NCBI RefSeq assembly: GCF_900091415.1 | Contig: NZ_FMHU01000001.1 | Coordinates: forward strand, 1,302,001-1,366,000 | Direction: 5' to 3' | Source: Micromonospora inyonensis | Lineage (GTDB): Bacteria; Actinomycetota; Actinomycetes; Mycobacteriales; Micromonosporaceae | Length of the DNA stretch: 64,000 nt | Shown here: piece after piece, positions 25,710-33,726 of the stretch | Layout of the letters: the number at the start of each line of letters is the position of its first letter | Numbering within the stretch: the first letter of the stretch is position 1 | The notes under the pieces: model-generated | The model's input: the letters and a program-made list of their open reading frames with translations, nothing else | Database searches by the model: none | Told to the model about the DNA's origin: nothing | Position numbers and translations under genes: made by a program

Positions 25710-25775
25710 TGAGGTGGTAGCAGGGGTCCCCTGTTACCGCATTTTGATGAGGAGGGGGCCCCTGCAACCACCTCA
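25710..25775. repeat. Intergenic cruciform repeat, copy A
   Basis: Outer arms TGAGGTGGTAGCAGGGG and CCCCTGCAACCACCTCA pair over 17 bases with one mismatch. Each arm overlaps a smaller inner palindrome (CAGGGGTCCCCTG on the left). A second member of the same family is at 33654-33713. Both lie between convergent genes, here the quinone oxidoreductase and soxR, and may act as transcription terminators or as REP-like mobile palindromes. Confidence 0.75.
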
Positions 25776-25824
25776 GCGACGCGGCAACCACCTGAACTAC
25801 ACGGCAACCACTTCAGGGGCGGGG
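25765..25824. repeat. Three 20-base tandem repeats
   Basis: Units begin at 25765, 25785 and 25805, each starting CAACCACYTSA and ending in a GG-rich stretch. The array starts inside the right arm of the cruciform repeat and runs into the last codons of soxR, so repeat growth probably shaped the C-terminal tail of SoxR. Confidence 0.55.
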
Positions 25825-26256
25825 TTGGAGCAGGCGTGCGCCCGGTCCCTCACCGGCGAGCTTGTCGGACGGGTTGTTGAGGGTGCAGCGCTGCAACGAC
25901 AGGCAGCCACACCCGATGCAGCCGGTCAGGTCGTCCCGCAGCCTGCTGATCAGTCGGATCTTCTCGTCCAACCGGCTGCGCCAGGCGGCGGAGATCCGGG
26001 CCCAGTCCTGTGCGCTGGGGGTACGACCGTCGGGCAATGAGTCCAGTGCGTCCCGGATCTCGTCCAGGGACACGCCGACCTGCTGGGCGATCCGGATGAA
26101 CGCCACCCGACGCAGTTCGGCGCGGGCGTACCGGCGTTGGTTTCCGCCGGTGCGTTCGGCGTGGATGAGGCCGAGCCGCTCGTAGTAGCGCAGGGCCGAG
26201 GGGGCCACGCCGCTACGGGCGGAGAGCTGACCGATGGTGAGTGACTCCTGCATCAC
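25813..26256 (-). CDS. soxR: SoxR, redox-sensing MerR-family regulator
   Basis: 147 residues. The MerR winged helix is LTIGQLSARSGVAPSALRYY, followed by a dimerisation helix and the SoxR 2Fe-2S motif CIGCGCLSLQRC near residues 117-128. Cluster oxidation by redox-active compounds activates target promoters. In actinomycetes SoxR responds to secreted redox-active metabolites more than to superoxide. Start is GTG 26256 or ATG 26253, close after a weak ribosome site. It is divergent from the split transketolase genes with a 20-base palindrome between them. The C-terminal tail GEGPGARLLQPRP reads through a 20-base tandem repeat and is probably unstructured. Confidence 0.93.
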   Translation of the reverse strand: MMQESLTIGQLSARSGVAPSALRYYERLGLIHAERTGGNQRRYARAELRRVAFIRIAQQVGVSLDEIRDALDSLPDGRTPSAQDWARISAAWRSRLDEKIRLISRLRDDLTGCIGCGCLSLQRCTLNNPSDKLAGEGPGARLLQPRP

Positions 26257-26266
26257 ATCGCCCTTG

Positions 26267-26286
26267 AGTTGAAGTGAGCTTCAACT
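26267..26286. promoter_or_regulatory. Palindrome in the soxR/transketolase divergent promoter, likely SoxR box
   Basis: AGTTGAAGTGAGCTTCAACT is an inverted repeat with eight-base arms. It contains TTGAAG as a possible -35 element in both directions, in the manner of MerR-type operators. It is only 10 bases from soxR and 14 bases from the transketolase ATG. It differs from the enterobacterial SoxR box but has the same architecture. Confidence 0.6.
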
Positions 26287-26300
26287 TGCAGGCTAACGGT

Positions 26301-27008
26301 ATGACCGTCACCATCGCCAGCGCCCCCGTCGTCCCGGGGCCGGTCGCGCCGCTGCTGCGTCGGGCCGCCGCAGCCCAGGAGGACGACTTCGGGCCGAACG
26401 TGTACTCCACCATCGATGTCCTCTGGGTGCTCTACGACCGGATCCTACGGATCTCCCCCGACCGGCCGGACGACCCGGACCGGGACCGGTTCCTCCTGTC
26501 GAAGGGGCATGCCGTCGCGGGCTACTACGCCGTCCTGGCCGCGAAGGGGTTCATCCCGCCGGAGTGGCTGGACGACGCCTACGGCCCGGCGAGCCGCCTC
26601 GGCGGCCATCCGGACCGGGTCCTGGTGCCCGGTGTCGAGATCGGGGCCGGGTCGCTCGGGCACGGGCTCGGCCTGGGCGTGGGCACCGTACTCGGCCTGC
26701 GGGCCCAGGGACTGCTCACCCCGAGGGTGTACGTCCTGCTCGGCGACGCCGAACTCGACGAGGGCTCGAACCACGAGGCGATCGCGTACGCGGGCGCGAC
26801 CGGGCTGGCCGGGCTGACCGGGATCGTGGTGGACAACCGGTCCGCCACGCACGGCTGGCCCGGCGGGATCGCGACCCGGTTCACCGTCAACGGCTGGCGG
26901 GCGTCGACTGTCGACGGGAACGACCACGACGCCCTGTACGCCGCCCTGACCGGGCACGACCACCACCGGCCGCACGTCGTCGTCGCGGTCGTCGGCGAGA
27001 AGGAGTGA
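26301..27008 (+). CDS. Transketolase, N-terminal (TPP-pyrophosphate) subunit
   Basis: 235 residues covering the first transketolase domain only. The substrate/TPP His is in LLSKGHAVAGYYA, and the TPP-metal motif GDAELDEGSNHEA (about residue 148) is followed by Asn in VVDNRS. The partner domain is encoded by the next gene four bases after its stop, so the two must assemble into one active enzyme. The ATG at 26301 follows the soxR palindrome very closely, and a slightly later start cannot be excluded. Split transketolases occur in specialised pathways such as aminosugar or C7-cyclitol routes and in some primary metabolism. Control by SoxR is inferred from position. Confidence 0.9.
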   Translation: MTVTIASAPVVPGPVAPLLRRAAAAQEDDFGPNVYSTIDVLWVLYDRILRISPDRPDDPDRDRFLLSKGHAVAGYYAVLAAKGFIPPEWLDDAYGPASRLGGHPDRVLVPGVEIGAGSLGHGLGLGVGTVLGLRAQGLLTPRVYVLLGDAELDEGSNHEAIAYAGATGLAGLTGIVVDNRSATHGWPGGIATRFTVNGWRASTVDGNDHDALYAALTGHDHHRPHVVVAVVGEKE

Positions 27009-27012
27009 AGCT

Positions 27013-27951
27013 GTGACGACAGTGGCCGAGCAGACCGTGGTCGAGGCGACCATGACTGAGGCGGAGACCGTGATGCGGGACCGCTTCGTCGACACCGCGT
27101 ACGAGCTGCTGGCCGAGGATCCGCGGACCGCCGTGGTGCTCGCCGACATCTCGGCGGACAGCTTCTCCGAGGCGTCCCGACGACACCCGGACCGGGTGGT
27201 CAACGTGGGCATCCGGGAGCAGTTGATGGTGGGCGTGGCCGGCGGGCTGGCCCTGGCCGGGCTCCGCCCGGTGGTGCACACCTACGCCCCGTTCCTCGTC
27301 GAGCGGGCGTACGAGCAGATCAAGCTGGACCTCGACCACCAGGACGTGACCGCGGTGCTGGTCAGCGTCGGGGCCTCCTACGACCGGCCGGAGGCCGGGC
27401 GGACCCATCTCTCCCCGGCGGACGTGGCGCTGATCGACACGCTGCACGGCTGGACCGTGCACGTGCCGGGGCACCCCGACGAGGTGCCGCCGCTGCTGCG
27501 CGCCGCAGTGGCCGGTGACGGGGCGGTGTACCTGCGCCTGTCGACGATGGCGAACAGCCGGCCGTACGGCGGCGACGGTTCGCTGCGGGTGGTCCGGGAC
27601 GCGGGACCGGGCGCGCCGCTGCTGGTGGCGGTCGGGCCGTTGCTGGACGAGAGCCTGGCAGCGGTGGCCGGGCGGGACGTGACGGTGGCGTACACCCACC
27701 GGCCGCGCCCCTTCGACACCGCGGGGTTGCGGGCACTCGCCGGCACCGAGGTGATCCTGGTGGAGCCCTACCTGGCCGGCACGTCGAGCCGGATGGTCAG
27801 CGAGGCCCTCGCCGACCGGCCGCACCGGCTGCTGGCGCTCGGGGTCGGCCGGCAGGACCTTCGCCGCTACGGCACGGCGGACGACCACAGCCGCTGGCAC
27901 GGGCTGGACGCGGCCGGGCTGCGCCGTTCGGTCGACGCGTTCCTGGGCTGA
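27013..27951 (+). CDS. Transketolase, C-terminal (pyrimidine-binding) subunit
   Basis: 312 residues containing the pyrimidine-binding domain and the C-terminal transketolase domain. The catalytic Glu is in VVNVGIREQLMVGVAGGLAL (about residue 68), and AGRTHLSPADVALI carries conserved His. An extra 25 residues precede the domain (QTVVEATMTEAETVMRDRF). The start GTG at 27013 lies four bases after the stop of the N-terminal subunit with a GAAGGAG-like ribosome site inside that gene's end, so the pair is co-translated. It donates or accepts two-carbon ketol groups in the pentose-phosphate network. The natural substrate in this strain is unknown. Confidence 0.9.
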   Translation: MTTVAEQTVVEATMTEAETVMRDRFVDTAYELLAEDPRTAVVLADISADSFSEASRRHPDRVVNVGIREQLMVGVAGGLALAGLRPVVHTYAPFLVERAYEQIKLDLDHQDVTAVLVSVGASYDRPEAGRTHLSPADVALIDTLHGWTVHVPGHPDEVPPLLRAAVAGDGAVYLRLSTMANSRPYGGDGSLRVVRDAGPGAPLLVAVGPLLDESLAAVAGRDVTVAYTHRPRPFDTAGLRALAGTEVILVEPYLAGTSSRMVSEALADRPHRLLALGVGRQDLRRYGTADDHSRWHGLDAAGLRRSVDAFLG

Positions 27952-27955
27952 GGCC

Positions 27956-28017
27956 GGCGGCGTGGTGTCGCGGTCAGGGCCGGGGGCGGCGTGGTGTCGC
28001 GGTCAGGGCCGGGGGCG
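27956..28017. repeat. 29-base tandem duplication at the end of the GT2 gene
   Basis: A 29-base unit containing CGTGGTGTCGCGGTCAGGGC occurs twice, with CGTGGTG at 27961 and again at 27990. The second unit contains the stop codon of the minus-strand glycosyltransferase gene (28003-28005). It is probably a recent slippage duplication. Confidence 0.7.
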
Positions 28018-28710
28018 GCGGCGGGTACGCTCCCGGCCCAGGATCCAGAGCGCCTCGACGCCGTCCTTCCAGGTGATCTTCTTGCCCTCCTCGCGCCCCC
28101 GGGCCCGGTAGCTGATCGGCACCTCGTACGGGCGGATCCGGCGGCGTAGCAACTTGCCGGTCACCTCCGCCTCCATGCCGAACCCCCGGGACCGCACGTC
28201 GAGCGAGCGGTACAGCTCGACGGGCATGAGCTTGAAGCAGGTTTCCAGATCCCCGATGTACGAGTTGAAGAGCACGTTCGCGGCCGTGGTGACGCCCTTG
28301 TTGCCCATCACGTACCAGAAGCTGTAGGCGCTGTGGCTGCCGAAGGTGCGATTGCCGTAGACCACCTCGGCGCGACCGTCGAGCACCGGGGCGAGCAGCC
28401 TCGGGATGTCCTGCGGGTCGTACTCCAGGTCCGCGTCGAGGATGACCATGTAGTCGCCCTCGGCGTGGGCCACCGCCGTCCGGATGGCCGCGCCCTTGCC
28501 CGCGTTGCGGGGATGGGTGATCACCCGCAGCCGGGCGTCGTCGACCCGGCTGAGGACCTCGGCTGTCCCGTCCCGGCTGCCGTCGTCGACCACGAGCAGC
28601 TCGATGTCGCACGGGTACTCGACCGCCAACGCCTGTTTGAGGGCGTCCGCGATGCGTTCCTCCTCGTTGAAGACCGGCATGAGGATCGACAGCTTCACGG
28701 GCTTCTCCAC
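28003..28710 (-). CDS. Family 2 glycosyltransferase (dolichol-phosphate-mannose-synthase-like)
   Basis: 235 residues with the GT-A fold of family 2. The N-terminus is KLSILMPVFNEEERIADALK and the nucleotide-binding Asp is in LLVVDDGSRDGT. The metal motif is MVILDADLEYDPQD, followed by EVVYGNRTFGS and a basic C-terminus (RTRRRPRP). No membrane anchor is present. Close relatives transfer mannose or glucose to polyprenyl phosphate or act in lipid-linked glycan assembly. The start is placed at GTG 28710, where the family's conserved N-terminus begins; the frame is open further upstream but without protein character. It is divergent from a methyltransferase gene. Confidence 0.85.
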   Translation of the reverse strand: MEKPVKLSILMPVFNEEERIADALKQALAVEYPCDIELLVVDDGSRDGTAEVLSRVDDARLRVITHPRNAGKGAAIRTAVAHAEGDYMVILDADLEYDPQDIPRLLAPVLDGRAEVVYGNRTFGSHSAYSFWYVMGNKGVTTAANVLFNSYIGDLETCFKLMPVELYRSLDVRSRGFGMEAEVTGKLLRRRIRPYEVPISYRARGREEGKKITWKDGVEALWILGRERTRRRPRP

Positions 28711-29026
28711 GGGGGCGACTGTACGTCGGGGACAGCGTAGCGTGTCGACCCGGCCGGCCAGCATCGGCGCGGCGTCAAGCGCCCGGCACCCTCCGTCACC
28801 CCGACCCGGCGGAAATTGCTCGGCATGGATGCGACAGTGGTGGGTACTGCGTGACCGAGGCGTCACGCAGCGCTGACGCGGGATCGACGCGGACGCGGTA
28901 TCGACGGCGGCGCGACTCCGTTGCGTGAGGGTAATGTCACAGATCTGGTATCCCGCAGCGCATCATGCGTAGCATATCGACGCACTTCACTGTCAGTTGT
29001 CACGTCGGCGGAGAGGGGTACGACCG
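28711..29026. other. 316-base divergent intergenic region
   Basis: It lies between the start codons of the GT2 gene (minus) and the methyltransferase gene (plus). I see no coding potential. The stretch around 28930-29000 is relatively AT-rich (for example GGTAATGTCACAGATCTGG and GCGTAGCATATCG) and probably carries the promoters of both genes. Confidence 0.4.
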
Positions 29027-29767
29027 ATGCGGTGGTACGAGAACGACGGACTCTGGTCAGGTTTCGGGGAGCTGATGTTCTCCGAGCGCCGGGCCGTCGA
29101 GGCCGAGGCCAATGTCGCCGACTCACCGCTGCTCAAGTTCACCCCGGGCACCCGGGTGCTCGACCTGTGCTGCGGCCCCGGCCTGTACGTGGTGCCCCTG
29201 GCCCGGCGCGGGCACGCCGTCACCGGTGTCGACCTGAACCAGGAGATGCTCGACAGGGCGGCCTCGGTCTGCGCCGAAGCCGGAGTCGAGGCCCGGCTGG
29301 AACAGGGCGACATGGGCGACTACGTCCGTCCGGGCGAGTTCGACGTCGTGATCAACATGTACACGTCCTTCGGGTACTTCGCGGAACCGGAGCGGAACCT
29401 CCAGGTCCTCCGCAACGCCCACGAGAGTCTGGTGCCGGGCGGGCAGATCCTGATGGACCTGCTCGGCAAGGAGGTGCTCGCGAGTTGGGTCGGCCGCCCG
29501 CAGGCGGTGGACCTCCCCGACGGGGTGGCGTTCATGCGGGACACCGTCCTCGACGACTGGACCCGGCTGCGGACCGACTGGACCCTGGTCCGGGACGGTG
29601 CCGTGCACCAGGCCTCGATCGTCTCGTTCGTCTACAGTGCCGCCGAGATGCGCGCGATGCTCGAACAGGCCGGCTTCGTCGACATCGAGTGCTTCGGCGG
29701 GTTCGACGGCAGCACCTACGACAACCACGCGAAGCGGCTGATCGTACGGGGAACGCGTCCCCGCTGA
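29027..29767 (+). CDS. SAM-dependent class I methyltransferase
   Basis: 246 residues. Motif I is VLDLCCGPGLYVVPLARRG (about residue 45), with the acidic residue in VTGVDLNQEML. Motif IV is DVVINMYTSFGYF and a post-motif is LVPGGQILMDLLG. The C-terminal part (WTLVRDGAVHQASIVSFVYSA) forms the extra beta-strand lid seen in methyltransferases of the SCO-type 'methyltransferase 25' group. The target is unknown. The ATG at 29027 has the ribosome site GAGAGGGG. The next gene, the PLP enzyme at 30058, is 290 bases away and so may belong to a separate transcript, though a shared pathway cannot be excluded. Confidence 0.8.
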   Translation: MRWYENDGLWSGFGELMFSERRAVEAEANVADSPLLKFTPGTRVLDLCCGPGLYVVPLARRGHAVTGVDLNQEMLDRAASVCAEAGVEARLEQGDMGDYVRPGEFDVVINMYTSFGYFAEPERNLQVLRNAHESLVPGGQILMDLLGKEVLASWVGRPQAVDLPDGVAFMRDTVLDDWTRLRTDWTLVRDGAVHQASIVSFVYSAAEMRAMLEQAGFVDIECFGGFDGSTYDNHAKRLIVRGTRPR

Positions 29768-30057
29768 GGCTTCCCGCCGCCGGGCCGGTGCGACGACGTC
29801 GACCGTCGACCTGATCGAGAACCCGGCCGGACATACCGTGCCCTCCGGCGGATCCCACCGGCCCGCCGCCACGACTGCGGGACCGGTCGCCACTCGTGAC
29901 CGCCCCCGGTCCGCCACCCACCGCGCCACTGGTCCGGGACATGGATTCGCCGGTCGCGGTAACCGCTCGGCCGCTTTCGCAAACCCTCCACGACCTCGCC
30001 GTACCCGCCACCGAGCCGGTGCCGGCCGGCCCCCACCACCATCGAAGGGTTGTGACG

Positions 30058-31110
30058 ATGCTCCGCACCCGCACCCGAACCCCGCTGGTGATCCACGACC
30101 ACGTCACCGACGCACTGAAGACGCCGGCCCTGATCCGGCTCGCCGACAACGTCATCCTCGCCCGGTTCGAGACGATGAAGGTGTACGCCGCACTCGGTGC
30201 CGTACGCGCCCTGCTGGACGCCGGCACCATCCGGCCCGGACAGACCCTCGTCGACTCTTCCAGCGGCATCTACGCCCTGGCCCTGGCCCTGGCCTGTCAC
30301 CGCTACGGGCTGCGCTGCCACATCGTCGCGTCGACCACCGTGGACGCCACGATGCGGGCCCAACTGGAGATCCTCGGCGCCACCGTCGACCAGATGCCCC
30401 CCTCCGCGAACCTGGGTCTCGACCAGCAACGACGGGTCGCCCGGGTACGCCAGCTGCTGGCCGAGAACCCGGATCTGCACTGGATGCGTCAGTACCACGA
30501 CCCGGTGCACTACCTCGGCTACCACGAGCTGGCCGGCCTGATCGCCGACGCGCTGCCCGACGCCGACCTGACCGTGGTGGGCTCGGTCGGCACCGGTTCC
30601 TCCACGGGCGGGATGACCGAGGCGCTGCGCGGGCTCGGCCGTGGGGTCCGGCTGGTCGGCATCCAGCCCTTCGGCAGCGTGACCTTCGGCGCCGACCGGT
30701 TCGCCGACCCCGAGGCGATCATCGCCGGCATCGGCAGCTCGGTCTGGTTCGACAACGTGCACCACGAGCTGTACGACACGATCCACTGGATCGACTTCCG
30801 GCACGCCATGGGCGGCGCGGTCCACCTGCTGCGCGGGCATGCCGTGTTCGCCGGCCTCTCGACCGGAGCGACATATCTCGCCGCCGGGTGGGAGGCCCGG
30901 CGGCACCCGGACCGGATGCATCTGGTGATCGGCGCGGACACCGGTCACCGCTACGTCGAGCGGGTCTTCGCCCGGCACGCCGAGGCGATCGACCCCACCC
31001 GCACCCGACCGCTGGAGATCACCTCGCTGGCCGAGCTCGCGCTGCCCTGGTCGGTACTCGAATGGCGACGCCAACCCTGGCGCAAGACCGGAACGGAGAG
31101 CAACCGATGA
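30058..31110 (+). CDS. Cysteine-synthase-like PLP enzyme (SbnA-like), first gene of a coupled trio
   Basis: 350 residues of the tryptophan-synthase-beta/cysteine-synthase fold. The PLP Lys is Lys41 in ILARFETMKVYAALGA and the substrate loop is VDSSSGIYALALA (about 67). The phosphate loop is GSVGTGSSTGG (178-185) and the pyrimidine-side Ser/Thr is in GLSTGATYLA (266). The usual NPxGSxKDR context of O-acetylserine sulfhydrylase is replaced by RFETMK, so the nucleophile may be other than sulfide, as in SbnA-type diaminopropionate enzymes. Start is ATG 30058 with GAAGGGT before it. Its stop overlaps the ATP-grasp start (ATGA), tying it to the ligase and exporter that follow. Product amino acid is unknown. 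Confidence 0.82.
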   Translation: MLRTRTRTPLVIHDHVTDALKTPALIRLADNVILARFETMKVYAALGAVRALLDAGTIRPGQTLVDSSSGIYALALALACHRYGLRCHIVASTTVDATMRAQLEILGATVDQMPPSANLGLDQQRRVARVRQLLAENPDLHWMRQYHDPVHYLGYHELAGLIADALPDADLTVVGSVGTGSSTGGMTEALRGLGRGVRLVGIQPFGSVTFGADRFADPEAIIAGIGSSVWFDNVHHELYDTIHWIDFRHAMGGAVHLLRGHAVFAGLSTGATYLAAGWEARRHPDRMHLVIGADTGHRYVERVFARHAEAIDPTRTRPLEITSLAELALPWSVLEWRRQPWRKTGTESNR

Positions 31111-32336
31111 CCATCGTCCTGCTGGAGGCCCTCACCTTCGGGCTGGGCCGGCTCGTCGACGCCGCCGACCGTGCCGGCGAACGCCTCTGCCTGCTCACCC
31201 ACGACCGGGGCTGGTACCGCTACGAGTTGTCCCGGCTGCGGCCCGACGCGCTCGACGTCGTCGACGTCGACACCTACGACGCCGCCGCCTGCGCCACCGC
31301 CCTCAGCAAGATCCCCGACCTGCACGGGATGATCAACTCCACCGACACGTGGGGCGTCACCGGAGCCGGCCTGCTGGCCGAGTTCGGCCTGCCCGGCACC
31401 CCGGTCGACACCTGGCGTCTGCTGCGGGACAAGCAGCGGGTGCGGGCACTGTTGCACCAGCGGGGCCTCAGCCGGACCACCGCGGTCGACGTACCCGGCG
31501 GGTCGGACCGCGAGCGGATCGTCGACGCGCTGCGGGAACAGGTCGGGCTGCCGCTGGTGGTGAAGGACTCGGCCGGCACCTCGTCCCGGAACGTGTGGAT
31601 CGCCCGTACCCGCGCGGACCTTAGCGCCGCGCTCGCCGCCGCCGGGACCCGACAGCTCACCGGCCGGCTCGTCGTCGAGCCCTTCTTCGCCGGCCCGCTC
31701 TACAGCGCCGAGACCCTCACCTGGGCTGGCCGGACCCGCCTGCTCGGCGTCCTCAGCCGGCAGGTCTCCCGCGAACCCCTCGTCCGGGAAGAGGCCTCCG
31801 CGTACCCGGTCGCCCTCCCGGAACCCGACCTGGCCGCCCTCGCCGAGTGGGTGGCGAGCGTCCTGGCCGCCGTCGGCTACGAGCAGGGCTTCGCCCACGT
31901 GGAGTTCGTGCTCACCAGCGACGGGCCGGAGCTGATCGAGATCAACGGCCGGATCGGCGGGGCGCTGGTCGGCGAGGCACTGTGCCGCCGGCTCGACGCC
32001 AACGTGTACGAAGGGCTGGTCCGGATGGCGCTCGGGCAGCCGCCCGCGCTCCCCGAACACGCCCCGGACTCCGCACCGGCGGTCGCGTTCGCCCCGGTCT
32101 ACGCCGACCGGGCCGGTGCGCTGACCGACGTACGGGGCCTGGACGCGCTGACCGACTTCCCGGGCACGCCCCGGTGGTACCCGACAGCGCGCTCCGGCCA
32201 GCGCATCGAGCACCTCACCGACCAGCGCGCCTGCATCGGTTTCGTGCTCGCCGAGGGTCCCACCGCCGAACTCGCCCTGCACCGGGTGCTGAGCGCCGCC
32301 GGGGCGGTACGCCCGATGATCAGCGACGGCCCGTGA
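31107..32336 (+). CDS. ATP-grasp carboxylate-amine ligase
   Basis: 409 residues with three-part ATP-grasp architecture: an N-terminal Rossmann-like domain (MTIVLLEALTFGLGRLVDAA), an ATP-binding lid (LPLVVKDSAGTSSRNVWIA, about residue 150) and a C-terminal domain. The metal ligands are in HVEFVLTSDGPELIEINGRIGG (Glu and Asn, about 270-283). Relatives join amino acids into dipeptides or amidate carboxylates (BacD/L-amino-acid-ligase type). Four-base overlaps with the genes on both sides (ATGA at 31107, GTGA at 32333) show translational coupling. It probably couples the amino acid made by the PLP enzyme to a second molecule, which is inference from context. Confidence 0.85.
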   Translation: MTIVLLEALTFGLGRLVDAADRAGERLCLLTHDRGWYRYELSRLRPDALDVVDVDTYDAAACATALSKIPDLHGMINSTDTWGVTGAGLLAEFGLPGTPVDTWRLLRDKQRVRALLHQRGLSRTTAVDVPGGSDRERIVDALREQVGLPLVVKDSAGTSSRNVWIARTRADLSAALAAAGTRQLTGRLVVEPFFAGPLYSAETLTWAGRTRLLGVLSRQVSREPLVREEASAYPVALPEPDLAALAEWVASVLAAVGYEQGFAHVEFVLTSDGPELIEINGRIGGALVGEALCRRLDANVYEGLVRMALGQPPALPEHAPDSAPAVAFAPVYADRAGALTDVRGLDALTDFPGTPRWYPTARSGQRIEHLTDQRACIGFVLAEGPTAELALHRVLSAAGAVRPMISDGP

Positions 32337-33652
32337 GCCGCCTTCCCGGCCTCGGGGCGTTCACCGTGCCACAGCGGTTCCTGCTGGCCAGCTCCTTCCT
32401 CATCCCGCTGGCCAGCTTCGCCGTCCTGCCGTTCATGTCCGTCCTGCTGCACCAACGCCTCGGCCTCGGACTACCGCTCGTCGGCGTGGTGCTCGCGGTC
32501 GCCTCGCTGATCCAGTTCGCCGGCGGCATCGTCGGCGCCGCCGTCGCCGAGCGGGTCGGGCTACGCCGCACCATGCTGCTCGCGCTGGTCGTTCGCACCG
32601 TCGGGTTCGCCGGCTTCGTTCCCGGCCTGCGCTGGCCGGCCGTGGCCGTCGTCGCCCTCGGGCTGACCAGCTGCGGTGCCGCGCTCTACCTGCCGGCGAA
32701 CAAGGCGTACCTGATCCACCGGGCCGACCCGCAACGCCGGCCCATGCTGCTCGCCGCCAGCGGGTCGGCGTTCAACGCCGGCATCGCGCTCGGCCCGCTC
32801 GCCGCCGGACCGTTCGTCATGACCGCCTCCACAACGCTGTTCGCCCTGGTAACCGGCCTGTTCGTGGTGGTTGCCGCCGGCCATTTCCGGCTGCCGCCCG
32901 AACCGCCCGGCGGGGATGCCGGGGACGTGCCGGACGGAGGCGACGCCGAACCCGCCGACGGGACCACACGGGCGGGCGCGCGGGTCGAACGGCCTCGTCG
33001 GGTGCTGGACGGCCTACCGGTGCTGCCGTTCGCCATCACCGCGCTCAGCCTCTACCTGTTCATGTTCTTCCAGCACTTCCTCGCCGTGTACGCGGTGCCC
33101 CGAACCTCGGCCACCTGGTACGGCGTCGTGCTGATGGCGTACTCGGCGGCAGTCGTCGTACTCCAGCCGGCGCTGTCGAACTGGATCGGCCGGCTGCGCT
33201 ACCCCCAGGCGATGCGCGTCGGCTTCGCCACCATCGGCACCGGCATGGCCGTGCTCGCCGTCGCCCACCCGGCGGCGCTCCTGGCCGGCGCGTTGCTCAT
33301 CTGCCTCGGCGAGATCGTGCTGTTCCTCAAGAACGACCTCGTGGCGCTGGAGATGTCCGACCGGTCACCCGCCGTGGTCTTCGGCCAGCAACGGCTCGCC
33401 GCCGGCATCGGCGCACTGGTCAGTGGCGTCGTCGGGGGTATCGGCTACCAGTACCTCGACCGGCTCGGCAACGCCGGGTGGTTCTGGTTGGCCGTGGCCG
33501 CCCAGTGCCTGCTGCTCCCGCCGCTGGTGATCGTCCTGGCGCGGTGGTTGCAGGGCACCCGACCACCGCCGGGGCCACCCGCCCGGTCGCCGGGCCACGG
33601 GGCGCCCCGGGCCACGGCGTCGGTGGGCGGCGGGCCGCCGCAGTCCGGCTGA
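32333..33652 (+). CDS. MFS exporter, last gene of the PLP/ATP-grasp trio
   Basis: 439 residues with about twelve hydrophobic segments. The conserved loop between helices 2 and 3 is represented by AVAERVGLRRTMLL. A central polar loop (PPEPPGGDAGDVPDGGDAEP) separates the two halves, and a Pro/Gly-rich tail ends the protein. Start is the GTG at 32333 overlapping the ligase stop. The arrangement resembles bacilysin-type systems in which a dipeptide ligase is followed by an MFS pump (BacE), so export of, and self-protection from, the product is the likely role. A 21-bp cruciform repeat follows two bases after the stop. Confidence 0.85.
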   Translation: MSRLPGLGAFTVPQRFLLASSFLIPLASFAVLPFMSVLLHQRLGLGLPLVGVVLAVASLIQFAGGIVGAAVAERVGLRRTMLLALVVRTVGFAGFVPGLRWPAVAVVALGLTSCGAALYLPANKAYLIHRADPQRRPMLLAASGSAFNAGIALGPLAAGPFVMTASTTLFALVTGLFVVVAAGHFRLPPEPPGGDAGDVPDGGDAEPADGTTRAGARVERPRRVLDGLPVLPFAITALSLYLFMFFQHFLAVYAVPRTSATWYGVVLMAYSAAVVVLQPALSNWIGRLRYPQAMRVGFATIGTGMAVLAVAHPAALLAGALLICLGEIVLFLKNDLVALEMSDRSPAVVFGQQRLAAGIGALVSGVVGGIGYQYLDRLGNAGWFWLAVAAQCLLLPPLVIVLARWLQGTRPPPGPPARSPGHGAPRATASVGGGPPQSG

Positions 33653-33653
33653 G

Positions 33654-33713
33654 GGTGGTAGCAGGGGACCCCTGTTACCGCCTGGTGGTGAGCAGGGGTC
33701 CCCTGCTACCACC
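33654..33713. repeat. Intergenic cruciform repeat, copy B (perfect 21-bp arms)
   Basis: The outer arms are perfect complements over 21 bases, beginning GGTGGTAGCAGGGG on the left and ending CCCCTGCTACCACC on the right. Each arm contains its own CAGGGGWCCCCTG palindrome. It is the same family as 25710-25775 and also lies between convergent stop codons (MFS gene and sensor kinase gene). Confidence 0.8.
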
Positions 33714-33726
33714 CCACCAGACGGGG

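Noticed and set aside
25765..25824. Possible CRISPR-like repeat
   Set aside because: Three contiguous 20-base units without unique spacers, inside a known cruciform repeat.
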